A stretch of 22,666 bases of DNA, taken from the NCBI GenBank assembly GCA_946887025.1, contig CAMPJY010000022.1:1-22666 (forward strand), read 5' to 3'. The DNA is from an uncultured Salinimicrobium sp. Lineage in GTDB: Bacteria; Bacteroidota; Bacteroidia; Flavobacteriales; Flavobacteriaceae. A program made the position numbers and the translations under genes. The notes below the pieces were generated by a model. That model did not search any database and had not been told where the DNA came from. It worked only from the letters and a program-made list of their open reading frames with translations. This document shows positions 13,943 to 22,444 of the stretch, piece after piece (the stretch's first letter is position 1; each line of letters starts with the position of its first letter).

Positions 13943-14584
13943 TTACAGCACCTGCTTCAGTAGTTCTTTCATTTCACTGAGGACCATGGCGGTAGCACCC
14001 CATACAATATGACCATTGAGCAGGAATGCAGGAACATCGACGTTCTCAGCATAAGAAGTGCTCAGTTTCTGGGTAGTCAGGCAGGAATCGCTTAAAAACT
14101 CATCCAGGTCGATCTCCAGGATGTCCTCCACTTCATCCTCCTGGGGGATCAGGACAGGCGTACGCTCCATAATTCCCAGGAAAGGATAGACCCAGAAGTT
14201 GCTGGGCGGAATATAGATCTGTGTAAGTTTCTTCAGTACCTGAATTTCACTTCGGGGGATTCCTACTTCCTCTTCGGTTTCCCTTAAGGCCGTCTGTTCG
14301 AGATCGCGATCCTCCTTCTCCACTCTTCCCCCGGGAAAGCCTACCTGATTGGAATGCACCCCTTTATACGTCTTTCGAAGGATCAGCACAAAATGCACCT
14401 TATTCTCCGAACTCGGATAAAATACCGACAAAACCCCCGCATTTTTGGCATCAGCATTCTGTCCATTCAGTTTTTCGAGCTCCTGTACCCTGAACAAGGG
14501 TGCCAATTTATAATGAGCTTCCTCCCCTGGTAGCGTTATTTTTTTTAAATTCGAAACCTTATCTTTAAAATCCTGGAATTCCAT
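13943..14584 (-). CDS. Nudix hydrolase, CoA pyrophosphatase type
   Basis: The 213-residue protein has the CoA-pyrophosphatase pattern: LRKTYKGVHSNQVGFPGG (69-86), followed by the Nudix helix RETEEEVG (101-108). It likely hydrolyses CoA or related nucleotide diphosphates to adenosine 3',5'-bisphosphate and 4'-phosphopantetheine, using Mg or Mn. The start chosen is the ATG complementary to 14582-14584 (MEFQDFKDKV), which fits the family N-terminus. An open frame continues 88 codons further upstream but gives low-complexity Ser/Cys/Phe sequence that is the antisense of the neighbouring gene. The chosen ATG overlaps the opposite-strand ATG of the cyclophilin gene by two bases (CATG). The acyltransferase gene follows 46 bases later. 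Confidence 0.9.
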   Translation of the reverse strand: MEFQDFKDKVSNLKKITLPGEEAHYKLAPLFRVQELEKLNGQNADAKNAGVLSVFYPSSENKVHFVLILRKTYKGVHSNQVGFPGGRVEKEDRDLEQTALRETEEEVGIPRSEIQVLKKLTQIYIPPSNFWVYPFLGIMERTPVLIPQEDEVEDILEIDLDEFLSDSCLTTQKLSTSYAENVDVPAFLLNGHIVWGATAMVLSEMKELLKQVL

Positions 14585-15320
14585 GCTGCGTCGCCTTTTT
14601 CTTACTTTATCCCTTTTCGCCTTTTTGGCAAGCTGTGAAGATAAAAAATCTGCTTCAGAAAATAACACAGCTGCCCCCACAGAAATTACTGCTGCCCAGG
14701 ATAGTCTGCAACAAAAAGAAGAACTGGAAAAACAACAGCAGGAGGAAAAAAAGAAGAAACGCCCTGAGGGACCGCTGATCGTGCAGGAGGAGCTGATCCC
14801 TTTCCTCACCCAATACGGGAAGGAGAACCCTGAAGACAGGATCCGCATCAGTACCCGCTACGGGGATATAGATGTTGAGCTGTTCCACGATACCCCGCTT
14901 CACCGGGCGAATTTCATCTTCCTTGTAAAACACGATTATTTTGACAATACCTTTTTCCACAGGGTCGACGAAGGTTTTGTGATCCAGGGAGGAAATTCAG
15001 ATAACCCTTCGACCAACAAGAAAAGACACTACATCGGGGATTACCTGATCCCCGGGGAATTTAAGGCCGGGCATCGTAATGTTCGTGGCGCTTTTGCAGC
15101 AGCCAAATATTCTGAGCAGAATGTCAGTAAGGCCTCTTCTCCTTACGAATTTTATATAGTGCAGGCAGAGAATGGGGCACCGCACCTGAATAACGAACAC
15201 ACGGTCTTCGGCAGAGTGATAGACGGAATGGACGTGGTGGATTCCATTAACAAGGTAAAGGTCGACCAGAGTGAGTGGCCGTTAAGGAATATCCATATGA
15301 CGGTGGAGCTTCTGGATTAA
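14583..15320 (+). CDS. Cyclophilin-type peptidyl-prolyl isomerase, lipoprotein
   Basis: The 245-residue product has a lipoprotein signal (FLASC, Cys18), a charged, Gln/Glu/Lys-rich linker (about 39-62) and a cyclophilin domain (about 85-245). The active-site block FFHRVDEGFVIQGG (124-137) supplies Arg127, Phe132 and Gln135. The block EHTVFGRVIDGMDVVD follows later. It should assist folding of exported proteins by prolyl isomerisation. Start and stop are both shared with neighbours on the other strand: the ATG overlaps the Nudix start (CATG, 14582-14585) and the TAA overlaps the RDD stop (TTAA, 15317-15320). Its promoter must therefore lie in the Nudix coding region; TATCTTTA near 14562 is a weak -7 candidate. 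Confidence 0.92.
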   Translation: MLRRLFLTLSLFAFLASCEDKKSASENNTAAPTEITAAQDSLQQKEELEKQQQEEKKKKRPEGPLIVQEELIPFLTQYGKENPEDRIRISTRYGDIDVELFHDTPLHRANFIFLVKHDYFDNTFFHRVDEGFVIQGGNSDNPSTNKKRHYIGDYLIPGEFKAGHRNVRGAFAAAKYSEQNVSKASSPYEFYIVQAENGAPHLNNEHTVFGRVIDGMDVVDSINKVKVDQSEWPLRNIHMTVELLD

Positions 15321-16030
15321 CGCTGGGTGTAATAGTTGTAATCCTTAATAACGGTCTTGATAAACTGCATAGGCAATTCCTGGGGGGTTACCTGTAACAG
15401 CTCGGAAACTTTTTGTGACAGCGAATTGATGATCCGGTGGTTCGAATTACGCAGGGAATTCCGGTACAGAGTCTTGATATTTTCCACATCCTTATCGGAA
15501 AGTACCGTCACCTGTGGATATTTTGGCACATAATCCTCAGGAAGATCCACCATCAGGGTTTGCTGAAGCTGGGTCAGAGGTCTTTCTGAAATTACCGTGG
15601 TGCCTGCTGCCAGATCCCCCAATCGCTGGCCTTTCCCATTCAAAAGTATACTCACCACCGCCACGCTCCCGCTGCTCATGGTGATGTCGACCAGTCGCAG
15701 AAGCCAGCGCGTCACATAATTTGAAAAGGCAGGTTTTGAACCATCCATCTTCACCACTCTTATCTGCAAGGCAGCCTTGCCGGGAGTCTGGCCGTTCCAG
15801 AAGCTCTCCCAGACCAGATAATACAGAAATACCGGCAATCCCATGACCAGGATGAACACCCACAGCTGCCCTTTTTCCATATCCACCCCCTGAAGTAAAT
15901 AATTCGCAAGCACCAGATATAAAGCCTGGATCACGGCATCAAGGAGAAAGGCGAGAATACGTTCCCCGATTCCCGCCACATTTTGGTCAATACTGATATT
16001 TTGAGCGGTTTCAATTTGAAAATTATCCAT
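15317..16030 (-). CDS. RDD family membrane protein
   Basis: The 237-residue protein has the RDD signature near its N-terminus (ERILAFLLDAVIQ, Arg24 and Asp31) and about three to four membrane helices (about 24-45, 55-75, 109-130 approximately), then a soluble C-terminal tail (about 150-237) without recognised domain. RDD proteins are small integral membrane proteins of largely unknown role, some linked to ion transport. The gene is divergent from the SpoIIM-like gene, with 33 bases between the starts, and belongs by context to the MoxR/DUF58 cluster. Its stop codon overlaps that of the convergent cyclophilin gene. The family is secure; the function is not. Confidence 0.88.
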   Translation of the reverse strand: MDNFQIETAQNISIDQNVAGIGERILAFLLDAVIQALYLVLANYLLQGVDMEKGQLWVFILVMGLPVFLYYLVWESFWNGQTPGKAALQIRVVKMDGSKPAFSNYVTRWLLRLVDITMSSGSVAVVSILLNGKGQRLGDLAAGTTVISERPLTQLQQTLMVDLPEDYVPKYPQVTVLSDKDVENIKTLYRNSLRNSNHRIINSLSQKVSELLQVTPQELPMQFIKTVIKDYNYYTQR

Positions 16031-16063
16031 TTAATATGTTTCTTTGAGAGAAATACAGAATTA

Positions 16064-17044
16064 ATGCGAGAGGCTGCTTTTGTGAAGCAAAATAAGGATA
16101 AATGGTCAAAGTTCGAAAAGGCTCTTGAAAATAAAAATGCCGTCTCTCCCGATGTACTTGCCCCGCTTTATCTGGAGGTTACCGATCATCTGAGCTATTC
16201 CCAGACCTTTTACCCCGGCAGCAACACGCATCGCTATCTGAACATGCTGGCTTCCCGCGCCCATCAGAAAATATACACCACCAGAAGGGAGTCGCGGAAC
16301 CGCTTTATCAGCTTCTTCACCAAAGAATTTCCGAAGGAATTTTATTACTATCAGAAGCAGCTGCTCATAGCCTTTCTGGTTTTCAGTCTTTTTGCCATTG
16401 TTGGGGCATTTTCCGCCTCCAGGGACGGTTCTTTCGTAAGAATGATCATGGGGGATGCCTATGTGAACATGACCCTGGAAAACATCGCTAATGAAGACCC
16501 GATGGCAGTGTATAAACAAATGGGGGAACTCGATATGTTCCTCGGGATTACAGTCAATAATATCCGGGTTTCTCTCTATGCCTTTGTGATGGGAATATTC
16601 CTGGGACTGGGCACCATCTATGTCATCATGCAGAATGCCATCATGCTGGGGTCGTTTCAATATTTCTTTTATGAAAAGGGACTCCTGTGGGAGTCGGTGC
16701 GCACCATCTGGATACATGGTGCCATAGAGATCTCGGTAATCATTGTGGCAGGCTGTGCAGGCCTGGTGGTTGGCAGAAGTATCCTCTTTCCCGGAACCTA
16801 TACCAGGCTGACCTCCTTTGTAAAAGGAGTCAAAGCCGGATTGAAGATCGTCATCAGCACCGTTCCTTTTTTCATTATTGCAGGCTTTTTGGAAGGGTTT
16901 GTGACCCGGCGTACAGAAATGCCTGACTGGCTCGCGATCCTCATTATCAGCGCCTCCTTTGCCCTTATTATATTCTATTACATTGTATATCCTATTCTAT
17001 TAAATAAGAAAAACCTTCATGACCGACAACTACATAAACTTTAA
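16064..17044 (+). CDS. SpoIIM-like membrane protein (DUF95, stage II sporulation protein M family)
   Basis: This 326-residue protein starts MREAAFVKQNKDKWSKFE, the usual N-terminus of the Bacteroidota branch. An open frame extends 27 codons upstream to 15983, but that would overlap the divergent RDD gene, so ATG 16064 is chosen. A basic cytoplasmic N-terminal part (1-98) precedes about five membrane helices (100-118, 168-190, 215-238, 262-280, 289-313). Family blocks are NNIRVSLYAFVMG (165-177) and WIHGAIEIS (216-224). In spore formers SpoIIM drives membrane remodelling at engulfment; in this non-sporulating group it sits in MoxR/DUF58 clusters and its role is unknown. It overlaps the next gene by 26 bases. 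Confidence 0.9.
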   Translation: MREAAFVKQNKDKWSKFEKALENKNAVSPDVLAPLYLEVTDHLSYSQTFYPGSNTHRYLNMLASRAHQKIYTTRRESRNRFISFFTKEFPKEFYYYQKQLLIAFLVFSLFAIVGAFSASRDGSFVRMIMGDAYVNMTLENIANEDPMAVYKQMGELDMFLGITVNNIRVSLYAFVMGIFLGLGTIYVIMQNAIMLGSFQYFFYEKGLLWESVRTIWIHGAIEISVIIVAGCAGLVVGRSILFPGTYTRLTSFVKGVKAGLKIVISTVPFFIIAGFLEGFVTRRTEMPDWLAILIISASFALIIFYYIVYPILLNKKNLHDRQLHKL

Positions 17045-17888
17045 AAGCCAGCGGGAGTTGGGCGAGATCATTTCCGATACCTTTAAATTTGTTAGGGAAA
17101 ACTACAAACTGCTGTTCAGGCTGATCCTGAAAATAGCAGGACCCGTTCTTGTCGTCCTGGCTTTAAGCCTTGGCTATTATTACTATATAGCAGGGGGCAA
17201 TCCTTTTCTGGAATTGAACGTGGAGGACAACCTTTGGCAATTCTTCCTCTCCCTCTTGCTGCTGGTGGTCTCCTTTATTCTCTTTTTCGTCCTGCTTCAG
17301 GGAACGGTGTTTCACTTTATCCGATCCTATATTGAGAATAAAGGAAAGGTGAATGAGACCGAGGTTTATAGTGGAGTAAAGAGTGATTTCGGAAGTCTTT
17401 TAGGGGTAGGTATCCTTGCTCCCATCCTTATTTTCTTTGGGCTCATATTATGCGTACTTCCGGGAATTTACTTATGGGTTCCCATGTCCTTCTGCGTTCC
17501 CCTCGTGGTATTTGCCCGTAAGGGCACCATCGATGCAATAGGGGATTCCTTTTCCCTTATCAGGGATAACTGGTGGATGACCTTCCTGTCCCTGTTCGTC
17601 ATGGCCTTGCTGGTCTATTTCATAGGCCTGATATTTCAGATCCCCTTGTTCATCTACCTTTTCATCAAGATGATCTCTGTTGCCCAGGAAGGTTCTGTTG
17701 CCAATCCCGGGGTATTTTTTGACTGGATATACATCGCATTAAGCCTTATCGCCTCCATAGCCCAATACCTGCTTTATTCCATTCTCATGATTGCTACCGC
17801 CTTTATTTATTACAATCTTGATGAAAAAATGAACTTTACCGGAAGTCATGAAACCATTGCTAATTTAGGATCTACAGATAATTACTAA
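17019..17888 (+). CDS. Polytopic membrane protein of the MoxR/DUF58 cluster
   Basis: The 289-residue protein starts with a soluble segment (SQRELGEIISDTFKFVRENYKLLF, about 10-33) and has about six membrane helices (roughly 36-58, 69-92, 128-152, 157-169, 187-215, 240-268). The opening resembles the membrane-domain proteins found beside glycerophosphodiester phosphodiesterases, and the block GSLLGVGILAPILIFFGLILCVLPGIYL is typical of that broad group. I do not assign an enzymatic role. Its ATG lies inside the end of the SpoIIM-like gene (26-base overlap), and its stop overlaps the next start (TAATG), so the genes should be translated together. Confidence 0.82.
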   Translation: MTDNYINFKSQRELGEIISDTFKFVRENYKLLFRLILKIAGPVLVVLALSLGYYYYIAGGNPFLELNVEDNLWQFFLSLLLLVVSFILFFVLLQGTVFHFIRSYIENKGKVNETEVYSGVKSDFGSLLGVGILAPILIFFGLILCVLPGIYLWVPMSFCVPLVVFARKGTIDAIGDSFSLIRDNWWMTFLSLFVMALLVYFIGLIFQIPLFIYLFIKMISVAQEGSVANPGVFFDWIYIALSLIASIAQYLLYSILMIATAFIYYNLDEKMNFTGSHETIANLGSTDNY

Positions 17889-18649
17889 TGCGCCAGTTTT
17901 TCCTGCTTCTTTTACTCTCTGTGTACCTTTTTCATGCTCCCCTGCTGATGAGCCGGGAGGTGCAGGATCCGGGTATTGAGGAACTGAAGCTGGATACTGC
18001 CCCTGCCCCCACCCCTCTGCAGTTTGAGGAGGAGCAGCTTCAGGAATATAAGGCAAGCCCTGAATTTGATTACCTGCGGGAGCAGGACCAGGACAACTGG
18101 TGGACGCGCTTTAAAAGATATGTAAGCCTGCAATATCAGAGACTGCTGGAATGGATCTTCGGGGATTATGAAGCCAGTTCTGTTCTGAGATTTATTGTTC
18201 AGATCCTGCCTTACCTGGTCCTGACTGGCGTCATTTTACTCGCCGTCTGGATCTTCAACAGGATCAATCCGGCCGCAGGCCTTCTGAGTGAACCCGAGGC
18301 GGGAAAGGTATTTCTTTCGGAGGAGGAGGAGATCATCAAGTCGCGCAATATTTCTGAACTTATTAAGGAGGCTATAGAGGAAAAGAATTTCAGGCTGGCC
18401 ATCAGATATTACTTTCTGTTGATCCTTCAGCAACTCACTCAGAAGGAACTCATAGCTTACGACTTCGGAAAGACGGATGCCGATTATCTGCGGGAACTGG
18501 GAGAAAAGGAGCTGCAGCAGCAGTTTAAACAGCTTACGCGGATCTACGATTTTGTCTGGTACGGGAATTTTGAGGCTACCGAAACCCAGTTCCAGAGAAG
18601 CCAAAGGGAATTTGAAAGAATGCAGGACCTGATCCGGAAAAGCTCATGA
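17888..18649 (+). CDS. DUF4129-domain membrane protein
   Basis: The 253-residue protein has an N-terminal signal or membrane segment (1-21), a periplasmic Glu/Pro/Gln-rich part ending in NWWTRFKRYVS (70-80), one membrane helix (about 101-124) and a cytoplasmic DUF4129 domain (about 150-250). The domain shows the typical RLAIRYYFLLILQQL and DFVWYGNF blocks. DUF4129 domains are usually next to MoxR and DUF58 genes and are thought to be part of the same complex. The ATG shares a base with the previous stop (TAATG) and the stop overlaps the next ATG (ATGA). Confidence 0.85.
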   Translation: MRQFFLLLLLSVYLFHAPLLMSREVQDPGIEELKLDTAPAPTPLQFEEEQLQEYKASPEFDYLREQDQDNWWTRFKRYVSLQYQRLLEWIFGDYEASSVLRFIVQILPYLVLTGVILLAVWIFNRINPAAGLLSEPEAGKVFLSEEEEIIKSRNISELIKEAIEEKNFRLAIRYYFLLILQQLTQKELIAYDFGKTDADYLRELGEKELQQQFKQLTRIYDFVWYGNFEATETQFQRSQREFERMQDLIRKSS

Positions 18650-19845
18650 GCAGACTATATAAAATTGCGATCCTGGTGTTCCTGCTCCTGATAGGCTTTC
18701 TTACCTATCTCGAGGCCATAGAACCTGAGCCCGTCAACTGGAGTTCGAGTTACTCTTCCAGGGACAAGATCCCTATGGGCACTTATGTACTTCATGAAAG
18801 TCTGGAGCAGGAGTTTAAGGAAATGCAGCAGGTCGCACTTCCTCCCTACGAATTCCTGAGTGAGAACGATCCCCAAGGCACCTATATGTTCATCAACAGC
18901 AATCTCGCATTTGATGATGAGGAGCTGGATAAGCTGCTGCATTGGGTGGAGCAGGGAAATAATCTTTTCCTTGCCACCGATGCCTTCAGCAAAAACCTCC
19001 TGGACACCCTGCGGCTCAATGTCGCCACTAAAATTCCGGCGGAGGGCCTGGAATCCAAGCCTATGGTGAATCTGGTGAATCCGGAGTTGAAAAGCAGCCA
19101 GGCCTATTTGTTTGACAAGGATGTTTATCATTCCGTCTTTATTGAAATTGACACCTCCGCCCATACCGTACTTGGGGTCTCCCAGTTATATGAAGACACG
19201 CTGCTTATTGAGGAGCCTGAGGTGAATTTTATAGCCGTAGATCATGGAGAGGGCCGGATCCTGCTCAGCACCACCCCCCAGGCCTTCACCAACTTCTTTC
19301 TGCTGCACGAAAACAATTTCCGCTATGTGGAACGTGCCCTGGGCTATCTGCCGGGGGAATCGGTCCTGTATTGGGACGAGTACAAGAAAGACGGGAAAGT
19401 ATTTCAGACCTCCCCCCTGTACATTCTTTTGGGGAGCAAACCCCTGAAGTGGGCTTATTACTTTACTCTGGCAGGGGCCCTGTGCTTTGTGCTTTTCGAG
19501 GGGAAACGCAAACAGCGCGCTATCCCGGTGGTGAAACCTCTGGAAAACCAGACCTATAACTTCACCCGGACCATTGCGGGGCTTTATCTCGATAGAAAGG
19601 ATTATAAAAAGATCGCATCCAAAAAGATTGCCTTATTTTTAGAATATGTACGGCTGCATTTCCGGCTGCCTACATCCACGATAGATGAAGAATTCTATAA
19701 AAACCTCTCCGCACAAAGCGGCAGCTCTGTGGAGGAGGTGAGGCAATTCTTTCAGATGGCAGACAGATTAGAAACTAAACCCAATATTACCAAAGAAGAA
19801 CTATTGGCCTTAAATTCGGCCATAGACTCGATAAAAAGTAAATAA
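18646..19845 (+). CDS. DUF4350-domain membrane protein
   Basis: The 399-residue protein has an N-terminal helix (about 5-22), a large extracytoplasmic domain (about 25-265) and a second helix (268-286), followed by a cytoplasmic tail of about 110 residues. The outer domain carries the DUF4350 pattern: SSSYSSRDKIPMGTYVLHESL, then HWVEQGNNLFLATDAF and LYWDEYKK. This fold resembles a glutamine-amidotransferase-like domain without catalytic residues that I can identify. It overlaps the DUF4129 gene by 4 bases (ATGA) and is 2 bases from the MoxR gene. It is probably the outward-facing part of a MoxR-dependent complex; no reaction is assigned. Confidence 0.85.
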   Translation: MSRLYKIAILVFLLLIGFLTYLEAIEPEPVNWSSSYSSRDKIPMGTYVLHESLEQEFKEMQQVALPPYEFLSENDPQGTYMFINSNLAFDDEELDKLLHWVEQGNNLFLATDAFSKNLLDTLRLNVATKIPAEGLESKPMVNLVNPELKSSQAYLFDKDVYHSVFIEIDTSAHTVLGVSQLYEDTLLIEEPEVNFIAVDHGEGRILLSTTPQAFTNFFLLHENNFRYVERALGYLPGESVLYWDEYKKDGKVFQTSPLYILLGSKPLKWAYYFTLAGALCFVLFEGKRKQRAIPVVKPLENQTYNFTRTIAGLYLDRKDYKKIASKKIALFLEYVRLHFRLPTSTIDEEFYKNLSAQSGSSVEEVRQFFQMADRLETKPNITKEELLALNSAIDSIKSK

Positions 19846-19847
19846 CT

Positions 19848-20849
19848 ATGGAAAATCAGGAACCACAGGAGGACCAGGAAATACAATTCAATTCGCGTAT
19901 CCCGCTTGAAGATCTTAAAGAATCGGTAGAACGCCTAAAGGAACAGCTTTCAAAAATAATTATTGGACAGGAGGAATTCATCGAACTGCTGATAGTGGGG
20001 CTGCTGGCCAATGGTCACGTCCTGATAGAAGGAGTACCCGGAGTGGCAAAGACCATCACCGCAAAACTCTTTGCCAGATCCCTGGAAACCGCCTTCAGCC
20101 GCATTCAGTTCACCCCTGATCTGATGCCCAGTGACGTATTGGGGACCTCCGTCCTCAATGCTGCCACTTCAGCTTTCGAATTCAGGAAAGGCCCCATCTT
20201 TTCCAATGTGGTGCTGATAGATGAAATAAACCGCGCCCCTGCCAAAACCCAGGCTGCCCTTTTTGAAGTAATGGAAGAACGGCAGATCACCATTGATGGC
20301 AATGAATTTATGATGCCCCCTCCTTTTATGGTTCTGGCAACCCAGAATCCCATAGAACAGGAAGGCACTTATGCCCTCCCCGAGGCCCAGCTCGACAGGT
20401 TCCTTTTCAAGATCAACGTGGGTTATCCCTCCCTCGAGGAGGAGATCCTGATCCTGAAAACCCACCACGACAGAAAGGGAGAAACTCCACTTTTACAGAT
20501 TGACCCTGTACTTTCCCCCGAAAAACTGGCAGTGCTGAAACAACAGATCCAGGAGATAGTGATAGAAGAAAAATTACTGGCCTATATTGCCGAAATTGTC
20601 ATCAAGACAAGGAATCATCCGCATTTGTTCCTTGGTGCCTCCCCAAGGGCCTCCCTATCCGTTATGAATGCTTCCAAAGCTTTTGCAGCTATTAACGGGA
20701 GGGATTTTGTAATTCCTGAAGACATTAAAAAGACCCTGGTCCCGGTGCTGGGGCATCGTATCATTCTTTCCCCCGAACGGGAAATGGAGGGTGCCACTAC
20801 TGAAAATGTCATAGAAATGATCACCCAATCCGTAGAAATCCCTCGATAA
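19848..20849 (+). CDS. MoxR-family AAA+ ATPase
   Basis: The 333-residue protein has Walker A GVPGVAKT (62-69, the MoxR variant with Ala before Lys), Walker B VVLIDE (121-126) followed by INRAPAKTQAALFEVMEERQIT, and sensor 1 near LATQNP. The lid domain includes SPRASLSVMNASKAFAAINGR. MoxR ATPases act as chaperones that insert cofactors or remodel partners that carry VWA-type domains; the DUF58 gene starting 1 base after the stop supplies such a partner. It is cytosolic, with no signal. Start ATG 19848 lies 2 bases after the DUF4350 stop. Confidence 0.95.
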   Translation: MENQEPQEDQEIQFNSRIPLEDLKESVERLKEQLSKIIIGQEEFIELLIVGLLANGHVLIEGVPGVAKTITAKLFARSLETAFSRIQFTPDLMPSDVLGTSVLNAATSAFEFRKGPIFSNVVLIDEINRAPAKTQAALFEVMEERQITIDGNEFMMPPPFMVLATQNPIEQEGTYALPEAQLDRFLFKINVGYPSLEEEILILKTHHDRKGETPLLQIDPVLSPEKLAVLKQQIQEIVIEEKLLAYIAEIVIKTRNHPHLFLGASPRASLSVMNASKAFAAINGRDFVIPEDIKKTLVPVLGHRIILSPEREMEGATTENVIEMITQSVEIPR

Positions 20850-20850
20850 G

Positions 20851-22182
20851 TTGATAAGATTCCTCAAGGCGCTTTACGTCGGACAGCCATTCTTCCTGGC
20901 CATATTTTCCCTGGCTGCAGGCTTCCTCCTTTCCTATTGGATCCCTGCCCTGTATCCGGTGGTCTGGGTGCTCAGCGTCCTGTTGCTGCTCCTCTTCCTT
21001 TTCGATATCATCGCCCTGTTTAAATCTGAAGCCATCATCGGAGAAAGGAAGGTCCCGGAAAAATTCTCCAACAGCGATGAAAATCCCGTCCTGGTGAATA
21101 TTTCCAACCGATATTCCTTTAAGATCCGCATAGAGCTGATTGATGAGATTCCCATCCAGTTCCAGAAAAGGGATTTTCTGAAAAAACTCTGCATTCCTGC
21201 AAAAGAAAGCCTTCAGTTCGAATACTTCTTAAGGCCGGTGGAAAGGGGGGAATATTATTTCGGCCGACTCAATATCTACGCCTACACCGGCCTCCGCCTG
21301 GTCAGGCGCAGATATTCATTCCAGAACCAACAAATGGTCAAGGTCTACCCTTCTTTCATTCAGATGAAGAAATATGATTTCCTCGCCATTGACAGCAGGA
21401 TCTCCCAGATTGGGTTGAAGAAGATAAGGCGTATAGGCCACACTATGGAATTTGAACAGATCAAGGACTACGTGCCCGGGGACGATGTGAGGACCATTAA
21501 CTGGAAAGCCTCTGCCAAACAGGGCAGTCTTATGACCAACCAGTTCCAGGATGAAAAATCCCAGCCGGTATACTCCATCATCGATGTCAGCCGCAGCATG
21601 AAGATGCCTTTTAATAATCTGAAACTGCTCGATTATGCCATCAACAGCAGTCTGGCATTTTCCAATATCGCCCTCAAGCGCAAAGACAAGGTCGGGCTGC
21701 TTACGTTTTCGAATAAAATCGGCAGTTTTTTAGCTGCCCTGAATAAAAAAACCCACCTGCTCTCCCTGCTGGAGACTCTGTACGCCGTCAATACCCAATT
21801 CAGGGACTCTGACTTCGGACTCTTATATGTACACCTGAAAAAGAAGATCACCCAGCGCAGTCTGTTGATGCTGTACACCAATTTCGAACATATCAGCAGT
21901 CTCGAACGACAGTTGCCCTATTTACTGGCCATCTCAAAGAAGCACCTGCTGGTGGTCATATTCTTTGAGAATACGGAGCTGAATAAGCTCACAGATCAGC
22001 CGGCCGAAACCCTTCCGGAGGTAATAGACAAGACCATTGCCGAGGAATTTTCCTTTCAGAAGCGCCTGATGGTAAAGGAACTTCAGAAGTACGGGATCCA
22101 GACCATCCTTACCAGGCCCGAAGATCTGAGCGTCAAGACCATCAACAAATATCTCGAACTGAAAGCCCGGGGAATGTTGTAA
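20851..22182 (+). CDS. DUF58 / VWA-like membrane protein, partner of MoxR
   Basis: The 443-residue protein has two N-terminal membrane helices (about 11-31 and 35-55), a beta-rich segment (about 75-165) and the DUF58 core FEQIKDYVPGDDVRTINWKA (201-220). The following VWA-like domain has an intact metal site motif DVSRS (Asp245, Ser247, Ser249). This pairs with the MoxR ATPase, which probably remodels it. The start is TTG at 20851, one base after the MoxR stop. TTG initiation right behind a stop suggests translational coupling that keeps DUF58 levels tied to MoxR. The cluster's physiological role is unknown. Confidence 0.93.
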   Translation: MIRFLKALYVGQPFFLAIFSLAAGFLLSYWIPALYPVVWVLSVLLLLLFLFDIIALFKSEAIIGERKVPEKFSNSDENPVLVNISNRYSFKIRIELIDEIPIQFQKRDFLKKLCIPAKESLQFEYFLRPVERGEYYFGRLNIYAYTGLRLVRRRYSFQNQQMVKVYPSFIQMKKYDFLAIDSRISQIGLKKIRRIGHTMEFEQIKDYVPGDDVRTINWKASAKQGSLMTNQFQDEKSQPVYSIIDVSRSMKMPFNNLKLLDYAINSSLAFSNIALKRKDKVGLLTFSNKIGSFLAALNKKTHLLSLLETLYAVNTQFRDSDFGLLYVHLKKKITQRSLLMLYTNFEHISSLERQLPYLLAISKKHLLVVIFFENTELNKLTDQPAETLPEVIDKTIAEEFSFQKRLMVKELQKYGIQTILTRPEDLSVKTINKYLELKARGML

Positions 22183-22187
22183 ATTTG
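22180..22187 (+). promoter_or_regulatory. Possible -7 box for the DUF6095 gene, overlapping the DUF58 stop
   Basis: TAAATTTG matches TAnnTTTG exactly and begins with the DUF58 stop codon (22180-22182). It ends 22 bases before the DUF6095 ATG. No TTG is seen at the right distance upstream, so support is partial. Confidence 0.3.
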
Positions 22188-22209
22188 CATTCACTAAAGA
22201 GGTAAGACA

Positions 22210-22437
22210 ATGGACAGGAAGCATACCAACAAAGTTTTATTGGGAAAAGGACTGAAATACATGGGAGGTGCCTTGCCTCTTGCAATTATAGGTCCGGTAG
22301 TGCTGTTCAGCTCCTTCAAGAATCAGGAGCATTCCCTGTTCATTCCTGTGCTTATTCTTGGTCTTACAGCCATGTTCACTGCCATTTTCCTCCTGTTTAA
22401 GGGGATAGGAATAATCATGAAGGCCCTTTTTGATTAG
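22210..22437 (+). CDS. DUF6095 family small membrane protein
   Basis: The 75-residue protein has two membrane helices (about 18-34 and 43-65) joined by a short loop FKNQEHSLF, and a basic N-terminus. The pattern LGKGLKYMGGALPLAIIGPVV, then FIPVLILGL and FLLFKGI, fits the small DUF6095 proteins of Flavobacteriia, whose function is unknown. It starts 27 bases after the DUF58 stop and may be read from the same message or from its own -7 box. The length is normal for the family. Confidence 0.8.
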   Translation: MDRKHTNKVLLGKGLKYMGGALPLAIIGPVVLFSSFKNQEHSLFIPVLILGLTAMFTAIFLLFKGIGIIMKALFD

Positions 22438-22444
22438 AAAGGAA

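Noticed and set aside
14585..14848. An upstream extension of the Nudix frame by 88 codons
   Set aside because: It gives low-complexity Ser/Cys/Phe sequence that is the antisense of the cyclophilin signal and linker, and the family N-terminus starts at the later ATG.
15983..16063. An upstream extension of the SpoIIM-like frame by 27 codons
   Set aside because: It would overlap the well-supported start of the divergent RDD gene, while MREAAFVKQN at 16064 is the usual family start.
19848..22182. A standard BatABCDE aerotolerance operon
   Set aside because: MoxR and DUF58 are shared, but the VWA/TPR Bat genes are missing and SpoIIM-like, DUF4129 and DUF4350 genes take their place.
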